A stretch of DNA of 18,521 nucleotides from Kingella sp. (in: b-proteobacteria) (lineage in GTDB: Bacteria > Pseudomonadota > Gammaproteobacteria > Burkholderiales > Neisseriaceae): positions 1 to 18,521 of the forward strand of contig NZ_JAUMZV010000041.1 in NCBI RefSeq assembly GCF_030527935.1, given 5' to 3'. Under the pieces are notes generated by a model. The model saw only the letters and a list, made by a program, of their open reading frames with translations. It searched no databases and was not told where the DNA came from. Of the stretch, positions 1 through 6,607 are shown piece by piece. The position numbers and the translations under genes are program-made. Positions within the stretch are counted from its first letter, which is position 1. Every line of letters starts with the position of its first letter.

Positions 1-42
1 TGCCTTTGACGTTTCAGGCTGCCTTTGATGTTTTCAAACCGC

Positions 43-206
43 TAGGGCGTGTTAACAGTCAACTTTTGCAGCGGATTTTCCGTCAGAAAATGGTAGATGC
101 AAGGCAAAAATGCGAGCCTATGCTGTCATAGGCGAGTATTTTTAACGCAGTAGATGCCGTTTTATGGCGAAAAAGCCGCCAAAATGTTGATTGTTAACAC
201 GCCCTA
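43..206 (+). mobile_element. MITE-like inverted-repeat element, type A
   Basis: A 164-bp non-coding element bounded by the perfect 15-bp inverted repeat TAGGGCGTGTTAACA (43-57 and 192-206). The arms extend inwards to about 25 bp with two mismatches. Inside is a perfect 7-bp hairpin, GCCTATG (116-122) with CATAGGC (127-133). The internal segment (gatgcaaggcaaaaa, then tttttaacgcagtag) matches the interior of the type B elements at 8418, 15892 and 18053, although the ends differ. It carries no ORF, so any movement would need a transposase acting in trans. The layout resembles the neisserial Correia elements, but the terminal sequence is different. The ends may share a TA target, but no longer duplication is evident. 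Confidence 0.7.
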
Positions 207-255
207 AAATGTTTTACGTTAGAATAACGTTTTTAAAAATTCGTTAATATTCAAT

Positions 256-1179
256 ATGCAATTCAACCAACCCCAGCTAGAAAAACGTCCCACCGAAATC
301 CAAATCCGCGATTGCGCCGAGCAACTGCGCAGCAAAGGCAAAAGCAACTACGGCGAGAGCGTGCAAAAATACGCGCAACTGCGCCTTGCCGATTTAGACC
401 CGCTGCTTGCCGATTGGCAAAACGAAGCCTACGCCGCCGCGCTGCAACAAACCACGCTGCCCAAAATCGCCGCCGCCATCCACGCCAAGCTCAGCCCCGC
501 GCAATGCGAAAAATTGTTTGCCGTGTTGCAACAATTCACCGAGCAAGGCAACACCACCGCCGCGCTGTATCTTGCCTATTTATACAGCCAAGGCATACAC
601 ACCGAATCTTCGTTGCGCAAAACCGCGCATTATTTGCGCTTTGCCGCCAGCAAAAAAGACTGGCGCGCCAACCATTTATGGGCAGAATTGCTGGTTGCCG
701 CCCCGCTGGCTGCCCGCGATTTAATCGGCGATGAAATCCAAGCCGATGTAGAAAAATGGCACGCCGAAATGCCCAAAACCGACCCCAAGCGCATAGAACA
801 AGCCCTGCGCCGCTTCTACGACACGCCCGCCGCCATGAAATACGCCGCCAAAGCCAAACTGCTCGCCGCGCAAGAACAAGGCAGCCCCATCGCCGAGCAG
901 CGTATCAAAGGCTTAACCACGCTGGGCGCATTGCCCCACGCCGACCCCGCCCCGCAATACCGCAAAATCAACCACTGGCTAGACGTGCAACTGCTGCGCG
1001 GCGGCAACACCGAAACGGTGGAAGACGACATCCTTATCATGCCCGAAAACGTGCCATTTTTGCCGCAAGAAGACGACGACGGCATTTTCGCCGGACAATG
1101 GCGCAAACTCGCGCTTCATACAGGCATCGCGCTCGTTGCCCTGCTGGTGTTTACCTTGTTGATTAAATTGCTGATTTAA
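256..1179 (+). CDS. Sel1/TPR-like protein with C-terminal membrane anchor
   Basis: A 307-residue protein of unknown function. There is no N-terminal signal. Residues about 90-150 are helical and alanine-rich, with a Sel1-like pattern (GNTTAALYLAYLYSQG followed by a second helical hairpin), which usually mediates protein-protein contacts. An acidic stretch (EDDD, about 271-275) precedes a single hydrophobic segment at about 285-306 ending the protein, so it is probably tail-anchored with the bulk in the cytoplasm. The start has no clear Shine-Dalgarno site; the AT-rich leader and the nearby end of the type A element are the only visible upstream signals. A DUS begins on the last base of the stop codon (1179-1190), with a second at 1195-1206. 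The ORF is long and its codon use matches its neighbours. The precise role is not recognised. Confidence 0.85.
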   Translation: MQFNQPQLEKRPTEIQIRDCAEQLRSKGKSNYGESVQKYAQLRLADLDPLLADWQNEAYAAALQQTTLPKIAAAIHAKLSPAQCEKLFAVLQQFTEQGNTTAALYLAYLYSQGIHTESSLRKTAHYLRFAASKKDWRANHLWAELLVAAPLAARDLIGDEIQADVEKWHAEMPKTDPKRIEQALRRFYDTPAAMKYAAKAKLLAAQEQGSPIAEQRIKGLTTLGALPHADPAPQYRKINHWLDVQLLRGGNTETVEDDILIMPENVPFLPQEDDDGIFAGQWRKLALHTGIALVALLVFTLLIKLLI

Positions 1180-1339
1180 GGCAGCCTGAAAATAAGGCAG
1201 CCTGAAAACACCAAACCGCTGCTTATTCTTGCCTGCGCGCAACAGCAGAGCAGGGTGGCTCAATACCCGCATCAAGGCAGCCTGAAACCCCATGCCGTTC
1301 CCGCCCAACCCTTTTCAACCCCGCCGCAAAGGATAAACC

Positions 1340-1744
1340 ATGCCCCGTTCCGCCCCCATGCTCGCCGTTTTACTGCTCACCGCCGCATTAGTCGCCCCCG
1401 TCCCTGCGCTCGCTCAAAGCAAACACCCCGAAATGGACAAATGCTTTGAACAGCCCGAAGCCGCCAACGGCGTTACCGCCGCCATGCTGGATTGCACCAA
1501 TGCCGAGATTGACCGCCAAGAAGCCCGTATGCACGCCGCCCTAGCCAAGCTCATCGCCCAAAATCCCAAAAAAGCTACCCGACTGAAACGCGAACAAGCC
1601 CAATGGCAGCAAAAAATGAAACGCGCCGCCAAAAAAGAATACACCAGAACAGGCGGCACAATGGATTTGCTTAACGGTTCAGGCTTGGTGCTGGATATGA
1701 CGGAAAAACGCGCCGATGCACTAGAAAAACGCCTTGTCCGATAA
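1340..1744 (+). CDS. LprI/DUF1311-family secreted protein
   Basis: A 134-residue protein with a typical signal peptide: a hydrophobic core at about 7-25 and a likely cut after ALA (residues 23-25). The mature part matches the lysozyme inhibitor LprI N-terminal family (DUF1311). It has a cysteine pair (C35 in MDKC, C52 in LDCTNAE), then the EIDRQEARM helix and a KREQAQWQQ segment rich in Lys, Arg and Glu. Members are periplasmic or lipid-anchored, and some inhibit lysozyme; here there is no lipobox, so it should be soluble in the periplasm. The start is supported by AAAGGA about 8 bases upstream. The 160 bases before it hold three DUS copies and no other gene. Family assignment is good; inhibitor activity is inferred only. 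Confidence 0.8.
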   Translation: MPRSAPMLAVLLLTAALVAPVPALAQSKHPEMDKCFEQPEAANGVTAAMLDCTNAEIDRQEARMHAALAKLIAQNPKKATRLKREQAQWQQKMKRAAKKEYTRTGGTMDLLNGSGLVLDMTEKRADALEKRLVR

Positions 1745-1774
1745 TTTCAGGCTGCCTTGGCTACGCTCAACCCC

Positions 1775-2869
1775 ATGAACTACCGCAACGAATCCACCCA
1801 ATCCCCGCCGCGCGATTTTGTCTTTGCTGCCGAAGCATCCGCCAGCCGCATTATTCAGGCTGCCCAGCAAAACATCGCCACCGTGTGGCGTGGCGATTTC
1901 CACAATGCCAAGCAAGTGCTCGCCGCCATCAAAAAGCGCGTGCAGCCCAAGCCCAAGGCGGCGCGCCCAGCCCAAGCCGACCCCGCTACCACGTTCCACA
2001 AACACCGCCTTGCCCAATCGCAAGCCAGCCGTTTGGCGAATGCGTTGTGCGTGGAAATTGGCGCGGGCTTTGCGCTGGATTTGCCGCGCGCGCCCAACGT
2101 TCAGGCTGCCTTGCGCGATGTGTATGGCGTTGAAAACACAGAGCCTTTTGTTTTGCCGTTGGCGCAACTGCTTGGCTTTATCGGCGCGCACGAGTGGCAC
2201 AAAAAAGGCGTAATCATCCCCGAGTTGGGCGGCGCGATTCATGTGCCGTTTGGCGTGTTTTCGCCGATTCGGGGCGAATATTTGTCGCTCATCGTCCAAG
2301 CCAAGCTGCCCGATAACGTCCGCACCGCGCTGGATGTGGGCACGGGCAGCGGTGTGATTGCCGCGCTGCTTGCCCAGCGTGGCGTGCCCCGCATCATCGC
2401 CACCGACACCAATCCCCACGCCATCGCCTGCGCCCAAGCCAATATTGCGCGGCTTGGGTTTTCGCAACAAATCAACGTGTTGCAACAAGATTTGTTTGGC
2501 GAGCGCGCGGCGGATGAAAAAATAGACTTAATCGTCTGCAACCCGCCGTGGCTGCCTGCCAAGCCCACTTCTGCCGTGGAAACCGCGTTATACGACCCCA
2601 AACACGCCATGCTGCACGCCTTTTTGCGCGGCGCAGCGGCGCATTTGGCGCAGGGCGGGCAAGTGTGGCTCATCATGTCCAACCTTGCCGAGCTGCTGGG
2701 CTTGCGCGGCGAACACGATTTAGCCCACTGGTTCGCGCAATACGGCTGGCGCGTGGCAGACAGCCTGAAAACCGCCCCGCAGCACTGCAAAGCCAGCGAT
2801 GCCCGCGACCCGCTCGCCTTTGCCCGCAGCCGCGAAATCACCACGCTATACATTTTGGAGCGCGTATGA
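1775..2869 (+). CDS. Class I SAM-dependent methyltransferase (small-methyltransferase domain)
   Basis: A Rossmann-fold methyltransferase of about 364 residues. The SAM-binding motif I is DVGTGSG, starting near residue 187. The NPPW tetrad begins near residue 256 and is the signature of enzymes that methylate amide or exocyclic amino nitrogens (the HemK/PrmC, RlmG and RsmC type). The N-terminal 170 residues form an extra helical domain, so the layout resembles rRNA or protein-glutamine methyltransferases, but the substrate cannot be told. The ATG at 1775 is preferred. An in-frame TTG at 1757 adds six residues but lies inside a DUS; neither start has a good ribosome site. In-frame DUS copies encode VQAA near 2100 and a diverged one near 1856. 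The stop overlaps the next start in ATGA, implying coupled translation. Confidence 0.85.
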   Translation: MNYRNESTQSPPRDFVFAAEASASRIIQAAQQNIATVWRGDFHNAKQVLAAIKKRVQPKPKAARPAQADPATTFHKHRLAQSQASRLANALCVEIGAGFALDLPRAPNVQAALRDVYGVENTEPFVLPLAQLLGFIGAHEWHKKGVIIPELGGAIHVPFGVFSPIRGEYLSLIVQAKLPDNVRTALDVGTGSGVIAALLAQRGVPRIIATDTNPHAIACAQANIARLGFSQQINVLQQDLFGERAADEKIDLIVCNPPWLPAKPTSAVETALYDPKHAMLHAFLRGAAAHLAQGGQVWLIMSNLAELLGLRGEHDLAHWFAQYGWRVADSLKTAPQHCKASDARDPLAFARSREITTLYILERV

Positions 2870-3156
2870 CTTGGCGCATCACGTCCCGCCTGCCGCCCGA
2901 TGAGCCGAGCGCAGCCAACTTCGCCGCATACAGCCAGCCGCAGCTTATCGCAGGCGCATCGCCCGATGGGCGTTATATTTTTGATGCCGTGTACGACCAC
3001 AATGCGCCTTGCTTTGTGCTGACGCTGCTGGATGTGAACGAAACCTTTGGCTTTGTGGAACATGAAACGCGGCTTTATCCCACCAGCCGCGCCGAATTGC
3101 TGCGCCTGATTGCCGATTTTCAGGCTGCCCCAGCGGCGCAGTTTGCGGGGGAATAG
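2866..3156 (+). CDS. Small protein of unknown function coupled to the methyltransferase
   Basis: A 96-residue protein starting MTWRITSRLPP. Its ATG overlaps the preceding TGA (ATGA at 2866-2869), and TTTTGGAG lies 8 bases upstream. This start is preferred over the longer reading in the same frame from 2548, which would run through the methyltransferase gene. The protein is acidic, without membrane segment or signal peptide. It has a beta-rich middle (DGRYIFDAVYDHN, FVLTLLDVNETFGFVEHE) and a C-terminal helix ending in a DUS-encoded FQAA. The stop TAG overlaps the first bases of a DUS. Tight coupling suggests that it works with, or is regulated alongside, the methyltransferase. The family is not recognised. 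Confidence 0.7.
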   Translation: MTWRITSRLPPDEPSAANFAAYSQPQLIAGASPDGRYIFDAVYDHNAPCFVLTLLDVNETFGFVEHETRLYPTSRAELLRLIADFQAAPAAQFAGE

Positions 3157-3230
3157 GCAGCCTGAAAACAGGTTATGCCGTTGTTTTGGCGGGCGTGGTA
3201 GGAGGAATGATTATTTTCAGGCTGCCTATT
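3152..3230 (+). terminator. DUS inverted pair after the methyltransferase operon
   Basis: AATAGGCAGCCTGAAAA at 3152-3168 pairs perfectly over 17 bp with 3214-3230. The loop is about 45 bases, and the stop codon of the upstream gene lies in the left arm. The right arm can instead pair with a third DUS (about 3241-3254) through a 14-base loop, so two exclusive hairpins are possible. There is no good U-run directly after either one, so factor-independent termination is uncertain. Confidence 0.4.
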
Positions 3231-3301
3231 TGCGCAATAAAAGGCAGCCTGAAAAACTGTTTGGCGTTGTGTTAAACGGTTTTTTGTTAAATGAACAGAT
3301 T

Positions 3302-3455
3302 GAAACCTTTGCAAAACCCCAAACAACAGCCTGAAACCTAAAATGGAGCGGCGACGGCTCGTCGCCAAATTGCTTATTAAACATAGCATTACTGATTTTC
3401 CAAAATGTCGGCGAGCCGCCGACGCTCCATCGGTTACAGGTTTTGCAAAGGTTTC
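3302..3455. repeat. Nested palindromic intergenic repeat, copy 1
   Basis: A 154-bp palindromic unit. The outer arms (GAAACCTTTGCAAAACC, 3302-3318, and its exact complement, 3439-3455) are a perfect 17-bp inverted repeat. Inner arms at 3343-3366 and 3407-3430 pair at 20 of 24 positions (ATGGAGCGGCGACGG type). The centre is AT-rich and there is no credible ORF. The inner part has a diverged relative at 10524-10636. It lies in the 435-base gap between 3157 and 3592, whose remaining sequence is DUS copies. It may be a miniature mobile element or a structured transcript; no transposase is present. Confidence 0.6.
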
Positions 3456-3592
3456 AGATTGCCTTTCAGGCTGCCGATGGTAAACAAAATCCCCATCTTG
3501 CCCAGCAACCCCTTTACCCTTTTCAGGCTGCCACCCCCGCCCAAATTATGAAATAATAAGCAGCCTAAAACCGCATCCCACAGGAGTTTGCC

Positions 3593-3961
3593 ATGTTTGC
3601 CCAAGCCACCACGCTCACCCTGCTTGCACTCACGCTCACCGCCTGCGCCCTTACCCCCGAGCAACAAGCCGCCCACGCCGTCGCGCAACAACGCGCACAA
3701 CAAGCCCTGCAAGTGCACCTAGCCAGCCAATGCGATGCCGACACCGCCGCCCTGATGCGTGAACAATACGAGCAACGCCACTACCACAGCGAGCAAGCCA
3801 AGCGCGATTTTGAACAACGCTATCAAGCCAAAATCGGCAACGCCATGTTCCAAGCCTGCTACAAAATGGCATGGCAAAACTACCTTGCCCAACGCCGCCT
3901 AGAACGCATAGAAATGTTTTGCGATGATGACGACTGGTTCTTTCCCCGCCCGTTTTATTGA
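3593..3961 (+). CDS. Small lipoprotein of unknown function
   Basis: A 122-residue predicted lipoprotein. A hydrophobic N-terminus ends in the lipobox LTAC with the acylated cysteine at residue 18. The usual lysine or arginine before the hydrophobic core is missing, which is unusual for a lipoprotein signal. The mature part is rich in Gln, Ala and Arg, mostly helical and perhaps coiled-coil. It has three further cysteines (SQCD, QACY, MFCD) and an acidic and aromatic tail (CDDDDWFFPRPFY). AGGAG sits about 7 bases before the ATG. It stands alone: upstream are DUS copies and a palindromic repeat, downstream 190 AT-rich bases. No family is recognised. Confidence 0.75.
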   Translation: MFAQATTLTLLALTLTACALTPEQQAAHAVAQQRAQQALQVHLASQCDADTAALMREQYEQRHYHSEQAKRDFEQRYQAKIGNAMFQACYKMAWQNYLAQRRLERIEMFCDDDDWFFPRPFY

Positions 3962-4060
3962 TAAAAACAACAGTTTTTAAAAATTTTATTCTTTATGATT
4001 GAATTAACACATTGTTTTATTTTTATTTTTTTGTTGAGTGAAATTAAGTAAAATAACAGC

Positions 4061-4088
4061 TTGTATATTTGTTAAGAAATGCTATTAT
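4061..4088 (+). promoter_or_regulatory. Candidate promoter of the surface lipoprotein gene
   Basis: TTGTAT (4061-4066), a 16-base spacer and TATTAT (4083-4088) lie in a very AT-rich 190-base leader, about 60 bases before the start. No convincing Fur box was seen, although many Slam-dependent receptors are iron-controlled. The leader holds no gene. Confidence 0.45.
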
Positions 4089-4151
4089 AGAACAGTTAGT
4101 CGTTAAGGCTAATAGGGTATTTGTTAAACTTTTTATGAAAAGGACAATTTT

Positions 4152-5006
4152 ATGAAAATGAAATTAACCGTGTTGGCTTGCGCCGCATTGTTTGGTCTAA
4201 CCGCTTGCAGCAGCGGCGGTAATGGTTCAGGTATTACCAATGGTAGCCCACTTGGTGGCGGTGCTGCACAACCTGCTCCAAATCCTAATCCAACCCCTAA
4301 ACCTACTCCAAATCCTAAGCCAACCCCAACCCCAACCCCAACCCCAACTCCTAAACCTACCCCATCTAATGCATTTGAAGGCGTTGCTATTCCAGCAGAG
4401 GGTTATAATGGTGCGGTTACACCAGTTAGCGGTGTGGGCAGCAGCTCATTGGATAGCGTTACTGTAAACGGTATTAATATTAAGCTCACTCGCCCAGGTA
4501 TTTCTGCTGGCAAATTCACTGAGATTTCTCAAAATACTGAGACCACCATTGCCAGCGGTACCTATTTGAGCCACATGCGTTTTGGTACATATCGTGATTT
4601 CAATCACAATGGCAATGCCAATTCAAACCCATCTCATGCGTTTGCGTTGGGTAGTTTAACGCCTGTGGCGGATGTTCCAACAACAGGCACTGCCACTTAT
4701 GAAGGTATTGCATTAGGTAGCATAATTGGTGGTGGTCTATTCCACGAAGGTACTTCAAAATTTAATGTTGATTTTGGTGCGAAAAAACTAGACGGTGAAA
4801 TTACCGTTGATGCTATTAAAGTTCCTTTGACTGCTAATATCAATGGCAACCAATTCTCAGGCACATCAGCAGCGGGTATTAATACCGATGGTCGTTTCTA
4901 TGGTCCGCAAGCCGCTGAAATGGGTGGCGTGTTTAATGGTGAAATGGCTAATGGAATTGGTGGTTTTTATAAATGGATTGGCTCTTACGGCGCTAAAAAA
5001 CAATAA
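4152..5006 (+). CDS. Slam-dependent surface lipoprotein (TbpB-like barrel)
   Basis: A 284-residue lipoprotein. The signal peptide ends in LTAC with Cys19, followed by a Ser/Gly-rich tether and a Pro-Thr linker at about 40-71. The C-terminal half has the beta-barrel signature of the transferrin-binding protein B/factor H-binding protein family: GTATYEG, FNVDFGAKKLDGEI, then GRFYGPQAAEMGGVFNGE and a final GSYGAKKQ. Such lipoproteins are flipped to the cell surface by Slam, and a Slam gene follows directly. The single barrel is far shorter than TbpB, so it may bind a different host ligand, which the sequence does not name. AAGGA lies 7 bases before the start. Bases 4320-4349 are a hexanucleotide tandem repeat encoding PT. 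No DUS occurs in the gene, and it is more AT-rich than its neighbours. A terminator follows. Confidence 0.88.
   Translation: MKMKLTVLACAALFGLTACSSGGNGSGITNGSPLGGGAAQPAPNPNPTPKPTPNPKPTPTPTPTPTPKPTPSNAFEGVAIPAEGYNGAVTPVSGVGSSSLDSVTVNGINIKLTRPGISAGKFTEISQNTETTIASGTYLSHMRFGTYRDFNHNGNANSNPSHAFALGSLTPVADVPTTGTATYEGIALGSIIGGGLFHEGTSKFNVDFGAKKLDGEITVDAIKVPLTANINGNQFSGTSAAGINTDGRFYGPQAAEMGGVFNGEMANGIGGFYKWIGSYGAKKQ
4320..4349 (+). repeat. In-frame CCAACC hexanucleotide tandem repeat
   Basis: Four CCAACC units plus CCAACT encode five Pro-Thr pairs (residues 57-66) in the lipoprotein linker. The unit is two codons long, so slippage would change linker length without breaking the frame. Confidence 0.85.
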
Positions 5007-5018
5007 TTTAGCCTGAAT

Positions 5019-5058
5019 AAACCCACTTGGTTCACGCCGAGTGGGTTTCCCCTTTTTT
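5019..5058 (+). terminator. Intrinsic terminator after the surface lipoprotein gene
   Basis: A perfect 9-bp stem, AAACCCACT (5019-5027) with AGTGGGTTT (5040-5048), a 12-base loop, then CCCC and a run of six T. It starts 13 bases after the lipoprotein stop and lies before the Slam gene, so it should limit read-through from the substrate gene into the exporter gene. Confidence 0.85.
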
Positions 5059-5100
5059 ATTTTCAGGCTGCCTTCTTCAGGCTGTCTTATGGAATGTTTT

Positions 5101-6519
5101 ATGAAATACCTGCCTTTTTTATTGCTTACTTTAACTATTTACGCCCAAGCTGCGCCTGTTAGCACGCCGCTGAACCCTGTTGCGGATTTGACTGAGGAGC
5201 AAATCCAGCAAACTGAACGGCAAAATCAACAAAAGCAAGCGGCGCAAAATGGTGAAAAAACATCGGTTTCCATGACGGAGGAGGAATTGTTGCAACAGCC
5301 TGCTTTGCTCAAAAACGCGCTGGATACGGCAAACGCGCAACACAATATTGAAAACATTCGCTTTTTGTTGCCACTGTATCGCCGCTTGCCTGCCGAGCAG
5401 CAAGATACGGTGTTGCTGCGCTATTCGGAAGGGCTGGTGTTGCTGGCGGATGATAAGCACGAAGCGGCAGAAAAATTATTCAACGAGATTTTGGCGGAGC
5501 ATCCTGATTACGCGCCTGTGCGCTTGCAACTGGCGTTGAGCCAATCGCAAAACGGCAAGCAGCGCGAAGCAGCTAATGAATTGAAAACATTGAAACAAAC
5601 GCCCGATTTGCCCGCGCCTGTGTCGCAATATATTGAGCAGTTTGACGCGCATTTGCAAAAAAGCAAGGCGTGGCAGTTCAATGCCAATGCCTATTATTTG
5701 CAAGATAACAATGTGGGACGCACGCCCGAGCAGCGCACTTATGGCTATTGGCGGTTTGCCGAGCCTAAATCGGCGCATGGCGTGGGCTATGAGCTATCGG
5801 CGCAAAAAACCACGCCGATTAAGGGGCATTGGGCGGCGCGGGTGAATGCGTCGGCGTATGGCAAGTTTTATTGGGATGCGCATGATTATGATGATTTGAT
5901 TACGCGGCTGGAAGCGGGGCCAGTGTGGCGCGATGCCAAGCAGGAGATTTCGCTGTTGCCGTTTTATGAGAAACGCTGGTATGGCGGCAAGTCTTATTCC
6001 TACACAACGGGCGGGCTGATGCGCTATTCGCGTGCGTTGTCGCCCAAATGGCAGGTGTTTACGGCGTGGCAGTCGGGCTACAAAAAGCATGATGCGCGCA
6101 AGTTTTTGGATGGCGCGACGCATTTGGGTACGGTATCGCTGCTGTATCGCACGTCGCCGTATCAGTATTTTGTGGTGAGCTGGGGCGGCGGGGAGAATTT
6201 GGCGAAGGATAAATCGGATGCGTATCGCTTTGGCAATTTGGGCTTGGGCTGGAATCGGCAATGGGGCAGCCAGCACAATTTGACCACTTCGCTGCATGGC
6301 AGTGTGCAAAAGCGCAAGTATCGCACGGAAGATTTTTTCAACATCAAGCGCAACGAGAAAGAGTATTTCACGCGCGTGTCGCTGTCGCACAAAAAGCTGG
6401 CGTGGCGCGGGTTTGAGCCGCGTTTGAACTGGACGTGGTCGCACGTGGACAGCAACCATTTTTATTATAAATATGACAACCATCGGTTGTTTTTGGATGT
6501 GTCTAAGCAGTTTAAATAG
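5101..6519 (+). CDS. Surface lipoprotein assembly modifier (Slam, DUF560)
   Basis: A 472-residue outer-membrane protein that moves specific lipoproteins to the cell surface. The signal peptide (MKYLPFLLLTLTIYAQA) is followed by a Gln-rich segment, TPR-like helices at about 95-165 (LLRYSEGLVLLADDKHEAAEKL, then an HPDYAPVRLQLALSQSQNG hairpin), and from about residue 190 a long run of alternating aromatic strands (WQFNANAYYLQDNN onwards) ending LFLDVSKQFK, as expected for a C-terminal transmembrane barrel. This is the Slam architecture, and the length fits. The ATG at 5101 is chosen because the longer reading from GTG 5041 starts inside the terminator and would put 20 residues before the signal peptide. 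The ribosome site is weak. The gene body has no DUS, unlike most neighbours. The adjacent lipoprotein is the likely client. Confidence 0.88.
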   Translation: MKYLPFLLLTLTIYAQAAPVSTPLNPVADLTEEQIQQTERQNQQKQAAQNGEKTSVSMTEEELLQQPALLKNALDTANAQHNIENIRFLLPLYRRLPAEQQDTVLLRYSEGLVLLADDKHEAAEKLFNEILAEHPDYAPVRLQLALSQSQNGKQREAANELKTLKQTPDLPAPVSQYIEQFDAHLQKSKAWQFNANAYYLQDNNVGRTPEQRTYGYWRFAEPKSAHGVGYELSAQKTTPIKGHWAARVNASAYGKFYWDAHDYDDLITRLEAGPVWRDAKQEISLLPFYEKRWYGGKSYSYTTGGLMRYSRALSPKWQVFTAWQSGYKKHDARKFLDGATHLGTVSLLYRTSPYQYFVVSWGGGENLAKDKSDAYRFGNLGLGWNRQWGSQHNLTTSLHGSVQKRKYRTEDFFNIKRNEKEYFTRVSLSHKKLAWRGFEPRLNWTWSHVDSNHFYYKYDNHRLFLDVSKQFK

Positions 6520-6538
6520 GTGGGTGGGGGATGTGATT

Positions 6539-6586
6539 AGGCAGCCTGAAAACGTATGTAAAAGCGTTTTCAGGCTGCCTTTTTAT
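6539..6586 (+). terminator. DUS inverted-repeat terminator after the Slam gene
   Basis: AGGCAGCCTGAAAACG (6539-6554) pairs perfectly over 16 bp with 6565-6580 around a 10-base loop, followed by TTTTTATTT. It lies between the converging Slam and pseGH genes. A paired DUS acting as terminator is a familiar neisserial arrangement. The T-run serves the plus strand only. Confidence 0.85.
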
Positions 6587-6607
6587 TTGGGATGGCGGTA
6601 AACAAGG

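Noticed and set aside
187..225. A promoter formed by the end of the type A element for the gene at 256
   Set aside because: TTGATT, TAAAAT and TAGAAT are present, but no pair has acceptable spacing (12 or 27 bases).
1721..2488. A 255-codon minus-strand ORF opposite the methyltransferase
   Set aside because: Gly- and Arg-rich shadow. The plus strand carries DVGTGSG and NPPW motifs.
2239..3063. A 274-codon minus-strand ORF across the methyltransferase and the small coupled gene
   Set aside because: It overlaps two coupled plus-strand genes and has no family features.
3962..4151. A Fur box before the surface lipoprotein
   Set aside because: The region is AT-rich, but no stretch comes close to the GATAATGATAATCATTATC pattern.
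5794..6483. A 229-codon minus-strand ORF opposite the Slam gene
   Set aside because: Arg- and Ile-rich shadow of the barrel coding sequence, with no recognisable motif.
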